This document shows, piece after piece, positions 17,956 through 27,062 of a DNA stretch of 38,768 bases (its first letter is position 1; each line of letters begins with the position of its first letter). The position numbers and the translations under genes are program-made. The notes below the pieces were generated by a model. That model was not told the DNA's origin. It was given only the letters and a program-made list of their open reading frames with translations, and ran no database searches. The stretch comes from Euryarchaeota archaeon RBG_19FT_COMBO_69_17 (GTDB taxonomy: Archaea; Thermoplasmatota; Thermoplasmata; RBG-16-68-12): positions 9,910-48,677 of the forward strand of contig MGWD01000051.1 in the NCBI GenBank assembly GCA_001800825.1, read 5' to 3'.

Positions 17956-19368
17956 ATGGCGGATGCAGACCTCGTGGATCTCGCGGTGGACGTCGCGCGC
18001 TCGAAGGGGGCCACATACGCGGAGGCGCGGTACGAGCGGCAGGCCCAGGAGAGTTTCATCCTGAAGAACGGCGTCCTCGACGCCCTCTACTCGGGGGACG
18101 ACCAGGGGATCGGGGTCCGGGTCCTCGTGGACGGGGCCCTCGGATTCGCCGCGACGAACCTCCTCACGAAGGCCGACGTCCGGGCGACCGTCGACGCGGC
18201 CGTGAAGGGCGCCAAGACCTCGCGCCGGAAGACCCCAATTGCCTTCGCCCAGGAGGACTCCTTCGTCACGAACTGGTCCGTCCCCGAGGTGAAGCGCCTC
18301 GCGGACGTCCCCGTGGAGGCGAAGGTCGCGGAGATCCAGGCGGTGGACCGGGAGGTCATGGGCCTCGGGATCAAGGTCCCCGCGCGGTACTTCCAGCTCG
18401 CCTCGAACCGGATCGAGAAGTACTTCGCGAACTCGGAGGGTTCCCGGATTCGCTCGTACAGTCCGCGCCTGCGATTCTTCTACTTCCTCACCGTCGGCCA
18501 TGACGGGGACGTCGAGCAGACGTACCGGAACTACGGGTGGTCCGGCGGCTGGGAGGGGATCCGTGCGTGGGACCTCAGGAACCGCGTCCTGGAGGAGGCC
18601 CGCTCCATGAAGCGTTCCCTCAAGGAGGGGAGGAAGTCCCCCGAGGGGAAGATGGACCTCATCGTGGGCCCCCAGGTGAGCGGGATCGCGGCCCACGAGT
18701 CGTGCGGCCACCCAACAGAGGCGGACCGCGTCCTCGGGCGGGAGGCGAGCCAGGCCGGGAAGTCCTTCCTCACCCCGGAGAGCCTCGGCACCCGGGTCGG
18801 GTCGGACCTCGTGAACGTCGTGGACGATCCGACCGTCGAGCACGCGATCGCCTTCTACCTCTACGACGACGAGGGGGTCAAGGCCCGCCGGCGGTACCTG
18901 TACAAGAACGGGCGGGTCAACGAGTTCCTCCAGAACCGGGAGACGGCCGCGGTCCTCGGGACCCGGAGCAACGGCGCAGCCCGCGCGGTGAACTACAACG
19001 TCGAGGCAATCGTCCGGATGGCGAACACGTTCGTCGAGCCGCAGGACCACCGCCTCGAGGAGCTCCTGGAGGGCGTGAAGTTCGGGGTCTACATGAAGTC
19101 CTTCATGGAGTGGAACATCGACGACAAGCGCTTCAACGCGAAGTACGCGGGGCGGGAGGCGTACCTCGTGGAGGACGGACAGATCAAGCACCCCGTCCGG
19201 AAGACGGTCATCGAGCTGACGACCCCCGCGTTCTGGTCCGCCGTCGACGCGGTCGGGAAGGACCTCGAGTTCGAGGCCGGGTTCTGCGGGAAGTCGGACC
19301 CCGGGCAGGCCCTCGACGCGAGCCTCGGCGGGCCATCCATGCGCCTGCGCAACGTGTACCTGAGGTGA
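17956..19368 (+). CDS. tldD: TldD metalloprotease
   Basis: Metal motif GIAAHESCGHPTEAD (HExxxH), MADADLVDLAVDVARSKGATYAEARYERQ...; paired with the following gene. Confidence 0.93.
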   Translation: MADADLVDLAVDVARSKGATYAEARYERQAQESFILKNGVLDALYSGDDQGIGVRVLVDGALGFAATNLLTKADVRATVDAAVKGAKTSRRKTPIAFAQEDSFVTNWSVPEVKRLADVPVEAKVAEIQAVDREVMGLGIKVPARYFQLASNRIEKYFANSEGSRIRSYSPRLRFFYFLTVGHDGDVEQTYRNYGWSGGWEGIRAWDLRNRVLEEARSMKRSLKEGRKSPEGKMDLIVGPQVSGIAAHESCGHPTEADRVLGREASQAGKSFLTPESLGTRVGSDLVNVVDDPTVEHAIAFYLYDDEGVKARRRYLYKNGRVNEFLQNRETAAVLGTRSNGAARAVNYNVEAIVRMANTFVEPQDHRLEELLEGVKFGVYMKSFMEWNIDDKRFNAKYAGREAYLVEDGQIKHPVRKTVIELTTPAFWSAVDAVGKDLEFEAGFCGKSDPGQALDASLGGPSMRLRNVYLR

Positions 19369-19372
19369 TCCC

Positions 19373-20686
19373 ATGGAGGACCTCGCATCCCGGATCGTCA
19401 AGAAGGCGCTCGCCCTCGGCTGCCAGGACGCCGTGGCCGACGTCGTCACGAACCGATCGTATCAGATCCGCTTCGCCCGGAACGAGCCCGTGATCAGCAA
19501 CCGCTGGCGGGAGACGACGGCCTCCGCGTTCCTCGTCCATAGCCGCCGGGTCCTCGCGAGCGACATCAAGGACCTCACGCGGACGGACGAGGCCGTCGAG
19601 CGGCTCGTCAAGATCGCGAAGGCGTCCCAGGAGAACCCCGAGTACGCGGGGATCGCCCGGGGCCCCTTCTCCTACGCGCGCATGGCCCCGGACAAGAAGG
19701 TCCTCGCCCTCGAGGACGGGAGCGACCACGTGGACGCCGCGATCCACGGCGCCCTCGAGATGGGCGCGACGGAGTGCGCGGGGTCCTTCTGGAAGTACGA
19801 GGAGGAGCACGCGCTCGTCACGTCGAACGGGGTCCGCGGTCGGGACCATCGGGCTTCCCTGTACCTGTCCATCCGCGCCCTCGCGTCCCCCGAGGCGAGC
19901 GGGCATGGGATCGCCGCGGGGACGAGGCTCTCCCAGTTCGATCCCGCCCGGGCGGGTCGGAAGGCGGGGCGGGTCGCCAGTCTCGCGAAGTCCCCGAAGC
20001 TCGGGACGCCCGGGAAGTACGCGGTCGTCCTCGACCCCCTCATCTTCGGCGCCCTGACGGACCAGGTCGCGAACGGGCTGGGGGCGTGGACGGTCCAGGC
20101 GGGCCTCTCGCCGTTCGGGAAGAAGATCGGGAAGCGGGTGGCGTCGGCCGCCGTCACGATCGTCGACGACGGCTCCTCGGACTCCATCGCGCGGAAACGG
20201 TTTGACGCGGAAGGGGTCCCGACCCGGCGGAACGTCCTGATCCAGAAAGGCGTCCTCCGGACGTACCTCCACAACACGACGACGGCGAAGCGCTTCAAGG
20301 CCCGGACGACGGGGAACGCGGGCCTCGTGAGCCCCCAACCCCACGCGGTCTTCCTCAAGCCCGGGGACTGGAGCAAGGACGAGATCTTCGAGGAGGTCAC
20401 GGACGGTCTCTGGCTCACGAACACGTGGTACACCCGCTACCAGGCCTACGTCACGGGGGACCTGAGCACGATCCCGCGGGACGGGATCTTCCGGATCCGG
20501 AAGGGCGAGGTCGTCGAGAGCTGGAAGGGGATCCGGGTCACGGACAACCTGATCCGCCTGATGAAGAACGTCGTCGCCCTGAGCGACGCCCCGGAGCAGA
20601 TGATGTGGTGGGGCGAGGTGAGCGTCCCGAACTTCGTGCCCTACGCCCTCGTGAAGGACGTGAACATCACGACGTCCGCGGAGTGA
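19373..20686 (+). CDS. tldE: TldE/PmbA family protein
   Basis: Second half of a TldD-TldE tandem (4-nt gap); YAVVLDPLIFGALTDQVANGLGAWTVQAGLSPFGKKIGKRV...GVPTRRNVLIQKGVLRTYLHNTTTAKRF. Confidence 0.92.
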   Translation: MEDLASRIVKKALALGCQDAVADVVTNRSYQIRFARNEPVISNRWRETTASAFLVHSRRVLASDIKDLTRTDEAVERLVKIAKASQENPEYAGIARGPFSYARMAPDKKVLALEDGSDHVDAAIHGALEMGATECAGSFWKYEEEHALVTSNGVRGRDHRASLYLSIRALASPEASGHGIAAGTRLSQFDPARAGRKAGRVASLAKSPKLGTPGKYAVVLDPLIFGALTDQVANGLGAWTVQAGLSPFGKKIGKRVASAAVTIVDDGSSDSIARKRFDAEGVPTRRNVLIQKGVLRTYLHNTTTAKRFKARTTGNAGLVSPQPHAVFLKPGDWSKDEIFEEVTDGLWLTNTWYTRYQAYVTGDLSTIPRDGIFRIRKGEVVESWKGIRVTDNLIRLMKNVVALSDAPEQMMWWGEVSVPNFVPYALVKDVNITTSAE

Positions 20687-20712
20687 CGGCGGTCCTCCGC
20701 CCCCCGCGCCCG

Positions 20713-21111
20713 TCAGGCGGCCGTCTTCGGCAGCTCGAGGAGGACCGCGTTGACCACGCCGTCCTGGCCCGGCCGGGAGGTGACCTTCGCGAGGCCCAGC
20801 TCCGTCTGGACGACGGCCCCTCGGGTGATGATGTTCCGCGTGACGAAGTGGGGGTTCGACGTGTTCTCCTTGACCGTCACGATCTTGACCTTCTTCGTGA
20901 CGGAGGTCCTCGGGTCGAGGACGTTCGCGAACTCCGCCTTGAGGACACGGACCTTCTGGTTCGCGCCCTTCGTGCGGTAGAGCTTGCTCCGCTGGGGCCC
21001 GACGAAGGCGAACTGCTGCTCCCGCCCGATCTCGTGCTTCCGCTTCTTGCGGAAGGGCCGGTAGCGCCCGCCCGTGGACTTCCTCTTCGCGCGTCCCTGC
21101 CAGAGGGCCAT
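20713..21111 (-). CDS. rps8e: 30S ribosomal protein S8e
   Basis: MALWQGRAKRKSTGGRYRPFRKKRKHEIGREQQFAFVG...: S8e signature. Confidence 0.95.
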   Translation of the reverse strand: MALWQGRAKRKSTGGRYRPFRKKRKHEIGREQQFAFVGPQRSKLYRTKGANQKVRVLKAEFANVLDPRTSVTKKVKIVTVKENTSNPHFVTRNIITRGAVVQTELGLAKVTSRPGQDGVVNAVLLELPKTAA

Positions 21112-21136
21112 GGCGAGCCCGTCCCAACCCGGCGGC

Positions 21137-21147
21137 CCTATAAGACG
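21137..21147 (-). promoter_or_regulatory. rps8e: TATA-like element GTCTTATAGGG for rps8e
   Basis: About 26-36 nt upstream of ATG 21111 on the minus strand. Confidence 0.5.
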
Positions 21148-21163
21148 CTTGCGGGCCGTGGGC

Positions 21164-22129
21164 TCACGGGACGAGAGGCGGCACGACGGTCCCGTACACG
21201 AGGAGGACCCCGAGGAAGAAGCCCGCGATGGCCCCGCCGTTCAGGAGGGGCAGGCCCGCCTGGGGGTTCCCCTTCAGGACGAACCGCATGAGGACCGTGA
21301 ACCCGACGAGGGTGCCCGCGATCGCCGCCAGGGCCACGATCGCGCTCGGAGGCACGGCGCCGACGCGCAGCCCGACGTCGTCCGTGAGGAACGCCCGCGC
21401 GGACACGGCCATGATCCCGGGGATGATGAGGTCCCCGAGCCCGATGAACATGGCCTCCCGCTCTTCGCCCTCCGCGATCTGCGCCTTGAGGCTCTTCTGC
21501 TCCGAGAACTTGTAGCCCCGGTGCTTCGGGACGACGAGGAGCACAGGCAACTTCTGGGACGTGAGCTCGTCCGCGAGGGTGACCATATGCTTCGTCCGGT
21601 ACACGGCCCACGCGTCGTACGCGGCGAGGGCGACGAGGAGGATTAGGGCGGGGAGAATCGAGAACGAGATCCCCATGATCGCCGTGACCCCGGCCGCCGT
21701 CGCGAAGCCGATCGTGTCGACCACGTACCATTCGGGGACCTTCACGAGGAGCCCGATGAGGAGCCCTGCGAGGATGAACGCGAGGAGGGTCGCGAGGTTT
21801 CCTCCGAACTCGCTGTTGAACAGGCCGTCGTTGATCCACACGAGGAGGAAGAACAGGGGCAGGAGGAGGATGAACGCGAGGGTCAAGAAGATCGACGCGA
21901 GGATGATCCCCCTCGCCACGTTCCTCCGCCGCAGCTTCACGAAGGCGAGGATGATCGCCGTGAAGACGAGGATGAGGACGAGGTACACGACCGCGTTCGT
22001 CGGGTTGTCCGGCTCCGGGAACGCCTGGAAGCTCGCGAACGCGAAGAGGGGGGCGATGCCGACCGCAATGAGCTGGGACCCCGCGAGGAGGATGCCCATG
22101 CCGAGGACGGAGAAGGTCTCCCGGCGCAT
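21164..22129 (-). CDS. Presenilin/signal-peptide-peptidase-like A22 intramembrane aspartyl protease
   Basis: Polytopic; catalytic motif pair AAYDAWAVYRTKHM (YD) and FIGLGDLIIPG (GLGD). Confidence 0.9.
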   Translation of the reverse strand: MRRETFSVLGMGILLAGSQLIAVGIAPLFAFASFQAFPEPDNPTNAVVYLVLILVFTAIILAFVKLRRRNVARGIILASIFLTLAFILLLPLFFLLVWINDGLFNSEFGGNLATLLAFILAGLLIGLLVKVPEWYVVDTIGFATAAGVTAIMGISFSILPALILLVALAAYDAWAVYRTKHMVTLADELTSQKLPVLLVVPKHRGYKFSEQKSLKAQIAEGEEREAMFIGLGDLIIPGIMAVSARAFLTDDVGLRVGAVPPSAIVALAAIAGTLVGFTVLMRFVLKGNPQAGLPLLNGGAIAGFFLGVLLVYGTVVPPLVP

Positions 22130-22135
22130 GGGCCC

Positions 22136-22756
22136 CTACTCCCGGGACACGCGACCGAACGCGACGCTCCCCGCGATCTTCTCGATGTGGACCTTCACGA
22201 TGGCGCCCTTCGCCGTGCCCGGGACGTAGATGATGTACCGGTCGAGCTTCGCGATCCCGTCCCCCTTCTTCCCGATGTCCTGGATCATGAGCTCGTAGAC
22301 CTTCCCCTCCACGAGGGGGGCCTCCTCGACCTTCGCGGCCTTCTTCACGGACTTCACGGGCCGCCGGGCGCCGCACGCGTCGCACTCGAGCATCGCGACG
22401 CGGTCCTCCTTCACGAGGCGGGTGTCCGGGCGGCCACACTCCTGGCACAGGACGTACGTCTCCACGTACGACTTGACCCGGTCCGCGACCTGGGCCGCCG
22501 TGACCTTGCCCTTGAAGACGACCCGGCGGCCGTCCTGGGCCCCCGCAGTCCCGAGCTCCCGGAGGAGGTATGTGAGGACCATGGTCGGGTCCCGGCGGAT
22601 CGCCTCCGCGATGTCGAGGAAGTTCCGGAGGATCGTCGTCTTCCCCTCGACGACGATGTCCGCCTCGGGGATCTGGAACCGCTCCCCCGAGCTGAGGGCG
22701 TCCGGGAGGGCCTTCTTGGCCCGCTGGAGGAGGGCGTCGTAGGATAGGCCGGCCAT
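22136..22756 (-). CDS. Translation initiation factor aIF2 beta with C-terminal TRAM domain
   Basis: FQIPEADIVVEGKTTILRNFLDIAEAIRRDPTMVLTYLLRELGTAG...YVLCQECGRPDTRLVKEDRVAMLECDACGA (C4 zinc) then EGKVYELMIQDIGKKGDGIAKLDRYIIYVPGTAKGAIVKVHIEKI (TRAM). Confidence 0.95.
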   Translation of the reverse strand: MAGLSYDALLQRAKKALPDALSSGERFQIPEADIVVEGKTTILRNFLDIAEAIRRDPTMVLTYLLRELGTAGAQDGRRVVFKGKVTAAQVADRVKSYVETYVLCQECGRPDTRLVKEDRVAMLECDACGARRPVKSVKKAAKVEEAPLVEGKVYELMIQDIGKKGDGIAKLDRYIIYVPGTAKGAIVKVHIEKIAGSVAFGRVSRE

Positions 22757-22797
22757 CGAGGGCGGCCCAACGGCCGCGTCGCCTTAAAGGTTTGCGG

Positions 22798-24405
22798 CTA
22801 CGCCGCGGCCGCCCGCACGAGGCCCAGGTGGATCGGGCTCGGCCTCAGAGGCCTGGACCGGAGTTCGGGATGGAACTGCGATGCGACGAAATACGGATGG
22901 CCGCGCAGCTCGAGGACCTCCATCCGCCGACCGTCGTCCGAGCGACCGACGTATCGCAGGCCCGCGGCCTCGAGCTTCTCGATGTACGCGGGGTTGATCT
23001 CGTACCGGTGGCGGTGCCTCTCGTGGATCGTCGTGGCCCCGTACATCTTCGCGGTCTTCGACGAGGGATCGAGGAGGATCTCGTGGGCCCCGAGGCGCAT
23101 CGTGGCCCCCATGGACTTCACGGACCGCTGCTCGGGCAGCAGGTCCACGACAGGGTGGGGCGTCTTCGGGCTGAACTCGGAGCTGTTCGCGCCCTCGAGC
23201 CCGAGGGCCGCGCGGGCGAAGCCGACCGTCGCGAGCTGGAACCCGAGGCACACGCCCTGGAACGGGATTCCCTGTTCCGCGGCGTATCGGGTCGCCGCAA
23301 TCTTCCCCTCGATCCCGCGGTCCCCGAAGCCCCCGGGCACGAGGATCCCGTCGACCCCGTCGAGGAGCTTCACGCCCTTCCGCTCGAGGTCGAGGGACTC
23401 GACCCACCGGAGCTTCACGTGGGCCCGCGCGGCCGCGGACGCATGGTGGAACGCCTCGATGTGGCTGATGTAGGAGTCCTTCAGGTGGGTGTACTTCCCG
23501 ACGAGGGCGATCTCGACGTCCTTCTCGGGGTTCTTGAGCCGGTCGATGAAGTCCTTCCACGCCTCGAGGTCCTCCCCCTTCGGCTCGAGGCCGAGCTCCC
23601 GGACGACGTACTCCGTCAGGCCCTGGCCGTCGAAGAGGATCGGGACCTCGTAGATCGTCGAGACGTCGGGCGCGCTGATGACCCCCTCCACGGGGAGGTC
23701 GCAGAAGAAGGCGATCTTCTGTTTGATGTCCGGCTCCAGGGTCCTCTCGCCCCGGGCGATGATCGCCTTGGGCTGGATCCCCACGGCCCGCAGCTCCCGG
23801 ACGCTCTGCTGGGTCGGCTTCGTCTTCTGCTCCCCCACGGCCCCCATGATCGGGACGAGGGTCGTGTGGACGAACAGCATGCTCCCCCGCCCGACGTCCT
23901 GGCCCAGCTCCCGGAGGGCCTCGAGGAAGGGCATCCCCTCGATGTCCCCGACCGTCCCACCGACCTCGATGAGGACGAGGTCCGCCTTCTCCCGCTCCCC
24001 GACCCCCCTGAGGAGGGCCTTGATCTCGTCCGTGATGTGCGGGATGATCTGGACCGTCTTCCCGAGGAAGTCCCCGCGCCGCTCCTTCTCGATGACCGCG
24101 CGGTACACCTTCCCCGTCGTAATGTTGTGGTCCCCCGTCAGGTTCACGTCGAGGAACCGCTCGTAGTTCCCGAGGTCCAGGTCGACCTCGGACCCGTCGT
24201 CGAGGACGAACACCTCCCCGTGCTGGTACGGGTTCATCGTCCCCGCGTCGACGTTCAGATACGGGTCGATCTTGATCGGGCAGACCCGCAGGCCCTTCGA
24301 CTTCAGGAGGACCCCGATGGAGGAGGTGGAGATCCCCTTCCCGAGTCCCGACAGAACGCCCCCCGTGACAACGACGTACTTCACGCTATCACGGGAATGG
24401 TCCAT
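22798..24405 (-). CDS. pyrG: CTP synthase
   Basis: KYVVVTGGVLSGLGKGISTSSIGVLLKSKGLRVCPIKIDPYLNVDAGTMNPYQHGEVFVLDDGSEVDLDLGNYERF...GVCLGFQLATVGFAR (glutaminase Cys). Confidence 0.97.
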   Translation of the reverse strand: MDHSRDSVKYVVVTGGVLSGLGKGISTSSIGVLLKSKGLRVCPIKIDPYLNVDAGTMNPYQHGEVFVLDDGSEVDLDLGNYERFLDVNLTGDHNITTGKVYRAVIEKERRGDFLGKTVQIIPHITDEIKALLRGVGEREKADLVLIEVGGTVGDIEGMPFLEALRELGQDVGRGSMLFVHTTLVPIMGAVGEQKTKPTQQSVRELRAVGIQPKAIIARGERTLEPDIKQKIAFFCDLPVEGVISAPDVSTIYEVPILFDGQGLTEYVVRELGLEPKGEDLEAWKDFIDRLKNPEKDVEIALVGKYTHLKDSYISHIEAFHHASAAARAHVKLRWVESLDLERKGVKLLDGVDGILVPGGFGDRGIEGKIAATRYAAEQGIPFQGVCLGFQLATVGFARAALGLEGANSSEFSPKTPHPVVDLLPEQRSVKSMGATMRLGAHEILLDPSSKTAKMYGATTIHERHRHRYEINPAYIEKLEAAGLRYVGRSDDGRRMEVLELRGHPYFVASQFHPELRSRPLRPSPIHLGLVRAAAA

Positions 24406-24507
24406 CGGGCGGGTCCCAGAAATACCTTCCGCATCGCCCGTTCGACGGCCCGCCAGAAAAGCTGCAAAGTCTTATCCGGAACGCGACATTCGTGACGCCC
24501 GGTTCCC

Positions 24508-25083
24508 ATGCCGCAGGACCTCTCCCCCAACCAGGTTCCGGGCCTCCGCCCGGGCGCGGAGGCCCCCGACTTCTCCCTCCCCGGGGTCGACGGGACCACA
24601 TACGGTCTCGATTCGTTCAAGGACGCGAAGGCCCTCGTCATCTTCTTCACGTGCAACCACTGCCCCTACGTCCAGGCGTGGGAGTCCCGGTTCGTCGAGG
24701 TCCAGCGGGACTACGCCGCAAAGGGCGTGCGGCTCGTGGGGGTCAACTCGAACGACGAGACGGAGTATCCGGAGGACGACTTCGCCCACATGAAGGCGCG
24801 GGCGAAGGAGCAGGGGTACAACTTCCCGTACCTCCGGGACGAGAGCCAGGCCGTCGCGGAGGCCTACGGCCCTGTGTCCACGCCGGACTTCTTCGTCCTC
24901 GACCCCCAGCGCGTCGTCCGCTACCGCGGGCGGCTCGATGACAACCATCAGGATCCGAAGCGGGTCGCGAAGCGGTACCTGCGGGACGCCCTCGACGATC
25001 TCCTCGCGGGACGGGACCTCCGCACGCCCCTGACGCCGCCCTATGGCTGCTCGATCAAGTGGAAACCCGCTCACTACGCGTGA
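24508..25083 (+). CDS. Thioredoxin-fold redoxin family protein
   Basis: GAEAPDFSLPGVDGTTYGLDSFKDAKALVIFFTCNHCPYVQAWESRF (CNHC) ...VNSNDETEYPEDDF. Confidence 0.9.
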   Translation: MPQDLSPNQVPGLRPGAEAPDFSLPGVDGTTYGLDSFKDAKALVIFFTCNHCPYVQAWESRFVEVQRDYAAKGVRLVGVNSNDETEYPEDDFAHMKARAKEQGYNFPYLRDESQAVAEAYGPVSTPDFFVLDPQRVVRYRGRLDDNHQDPKRVAKRYLRDALDDLLAGRDLRTPLTPPYGCSIKWKPAHYA

Positions 25084-25868
25084 GGGCTCCGTCTCCTCGT
25101 CCGGGTCCGCGTGGGTCGCGCCCTCCGACGGAGGACCTTGAGCCGCCATTCGAGGAACGAGTACGTTGCGCCCAGGTTCCCTGCCTTGTCGTACGCGCGG
25201 AGCATGCGCGCGGCCTCCCCCGGGGCGTCCTGGAGTTCCCCGACGAACTTCCGGATGTTCGCGAGCGCGCGGGTCAGCTCGTCCACGACGGGGATCGTCG
25301 CCCGCTGGGACGTCCGGGAGAGCGGGTTGAGGTCGACGCTGATGACTGTCTTCCCCATCGCCGCGAGGGCCTCGGCCCGGTCCCCGTCCTCGAGGGGGAC
25401 GAGGACGACGTCGGCCGTGAAGATGCCGTCCCGGTCGCTGAGGGCCCGCTTCGACTCGAGTCCCGGGATCCTCGCGTCGGGACGGGTGCCCAGGACGGCC
25501 TCGGCTCCGGCGGCCTCCAGCCTCCGGACGATTCGGCGGACGCGGGCCGGCGTCCGGTGAAACAGGTTGACCTCGATCCGCGCCGGGATCGCGCGGGCGA
25601 GCCGGACGACCTCTCGGGCCGCGAGAGCGGCGACGTTCCCGTTCACGGAAATCACGGGCCGCTTTGCCCGGAGGAGGGCGGCCGCCGCGGCCTTCTCCGC
25701 GACGAGGGCGGGCGCGCTCGACTCCTCCCCAAGGAGGTAGTCGAACGCCTCCCCCCGTCCGTGGGCGATGAGGCCTTCCGGCACGACGGTCCCGTCCTTC
25801 CACGCCCGCACGAGCCTCTCCCGGCGGACGAGGGACGCGTACCTCGGATGGGACTTCGGGATCCTCAC
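25074..25868 (-). CDS. 4-phosphopantoate--beta-alanine ligase (archaeal phosphopantothenate synthetase, DUF137)
   Basis: (GTG)RIPKSHPRYASLVRRERLVRAWKDGTVVPEGLIAHGRGEAFDYLLGE...VISVNGNVAALAAREVVRLA...VDLNPLSRTSQRATIPVVDELTRAL. True start inside ORF 25074..26468, overlapping the upstream stop (GTGA). Confidence 0.9.
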   Translation of the reverse strand: MRIPKSHPRYASLVRRERLVRAWKDGTVVPEGLIAHGRGEAFDYLLGEESSAPALVAEKAAAAALLRAKRPVISVNGNVAALAAREVVRLARAIPARIEVNLFHRTPARVRRIVRRLEAAGAEAVLGTRPDARIPGLESKRALSDRDGIFTADVVLVPLEDGDRAEALAAMGKTVISVDLNPLSRTSQRATIPVVDELTRALANIRKFVGELQDAPGEAARMLRAYDKAGNLGATYSFLEWRLKVLRRRARPTRTRTRRRSPHA

Positions 25869-26920
25869 AGCATCCCCTTGATTCTCTCGACGAACTTCCC
25901 ACAGCCGTGCCAGAGGGGGTCCGCGGCGGGCAGTTCGTACCGGTCCTCCCACTCCCGGACCGTGGCCTCGACCTGGTCCCGGGTCATGTTCTCGTGGTTG
26001 ATCGCGAGCCCGAACACCTTCGCCCCCCGGGCGAAGAACTCGAGCCACTCGATCTCCTCCTCGACCGTGGGCATGGGCCACGCGACGACGTCCCGGCGGA
26101 AGTTCCTCGTCTTCCGGGCGGGGGCGTGCATCATGAGGATCCCGGAGGGCATGGAGGCCATGAGGATCGCGCGGGTCCCGCACACGTACGCGGGGTGGGA
26201 GACGCTCCCCTGCCCCTCCACGACGAGGACCCTCGGCTTCGTCTCCTCCCATGCCCGGACGACCTCCGCCTCGAGCTCGCCGACCATGAAGTCCCCCTTG
26301 ATGGAGTCGAGGGCGACCCCGTACGGCGATCCTTGGAGCAGGCCCGTCTGGCCCGTCGCGACGAACGTCGTCCCTACGCCGGCGTCGTTCAGGGCGTCCG
26401 TGAGGAGGAGGGCCGTCGTGCGCTTCCCGATCGACCCGTCCGTCCCGAGGACGGGGATCCGGAGGCACGGGAGCCTCCGGGAGCGGTCGCTGAACTGCTG
26501 GGCCTCCCGGATCGGCCGCGGCCGACGGACGTCGACGAGGCGGACCCCGCGGTCCGCCGCAAGCTTGGAGAACTCCGGATCGTCGCCCAGGTACTCGTGG
26601 AGGCCCGCGACGACACTCAGGCCCGCCTCGATCGCCTCCCGGATCACGGGCCGGAATTCCTTCGGGATGTACCCGCCGAACGTCGCGACCCCGATGATGA
26701 GGGTCTCCGGCCGAGCCCGGTCCACGGCCTCCCGGAGGTCCTTCAGGATCGGGATGCCTTTCGGGGTCCCGTCGAGGACCTCCCCCGCGTCACGCCCCGC
26801 CTTCGTCCGGTCGATCACCCCGACGATCTCGTAGCGCTTCGAGCACCGCACGAGGCCGTTCGCCGTCTTCCCCGTGTTCTGGCCGAAGTACCCGTCGCAG
26901 AGGATGACCGCGCGTTCCAC
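25865..26920 (-). CDS. DUF1611 family P-loop protein
   Basis: RAVILCDGYFGQNTGKTANGLVRCSKRYEIVGVID...PVLGTDGSIGKRTTALLLTDALNDAG...VVEGQGSVSHPAYVCGTRAILMAS: DUF1611 features. Confidence 0.85.
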   Translation of the reverse strand: MERAVILCDGYFGQNTGKTANGLVRCSKRYEIVGVIDRTKAGRDAGEVLDGTPKGIPILKDLREAVDRARPETLIIGVATFGGYIPKEFRPVIREAIEAGLSVVAGLHEYLGDDPEFSKLAADRGVRLVDVRRPRPIREAQQFSDRSRRLPCLRIPVLGTDGSIGKRTTALLLTDALNDAGVGTTFVATGQTGLLQGSPYGVALDSIKGDFMVGELEAEVVRAWEETKPRVLVVEGQGSVSHPAYVCGTRAILMASMPSGILMMHAPARKTRNFRRDVVAWPMPTVEEEIEWLEFFARGAKVFGLAINHENMTRDQVEATVREWEDRYELPAADPLWHGCGKFVERIKGML

Positions 26921-27014
26921 CTGTTCACGCCCCGGGGGCGGTCCCGCGGATGCGGTCGGAGGTCATGAGGTCTCGCTCCCCACCCGGGCGCTCCGGGACA
27001 ACAATCCCGGCTGA

Positions 27015-27037
27015 TAATGGCGAAGGAAACTCCATTA
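27015..27037. promoter_or_regulatory. Perfect 6-bp dyad TAATGG-N11-CCATTA next to the TPR operon promoter
   Basis: Immediately precedes the TATA-like GTCTTAAATC at 27041-27050. Confidence 0.35.
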
Positions 27038-27040
27038 CCC

Positions 27041-27050
27041 GTCTTAAATC
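27041..27050 (+). promoter_or_regulatory. TATA-like element GTCTTAAATC for the TPR/zinc-ribbon operon
   Basis: AT-rich element shortly upstream of ATG 27063; matches GTCTTAATAG (rpl15e) and GTCTTATAGG (rps8e). Confidence 0.5.
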
Positions 27051-27062
27051 TGAGTCCGGCCG

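Noticed and set aside
17956-20686. TldD/TldE pair as a peptide (RiPP/microcin) maturation cluster
   Set aside because: No short precursor peptide ORF, transporter or immunity gene nearby; the pair is common in archaea as a housekeeping protease.
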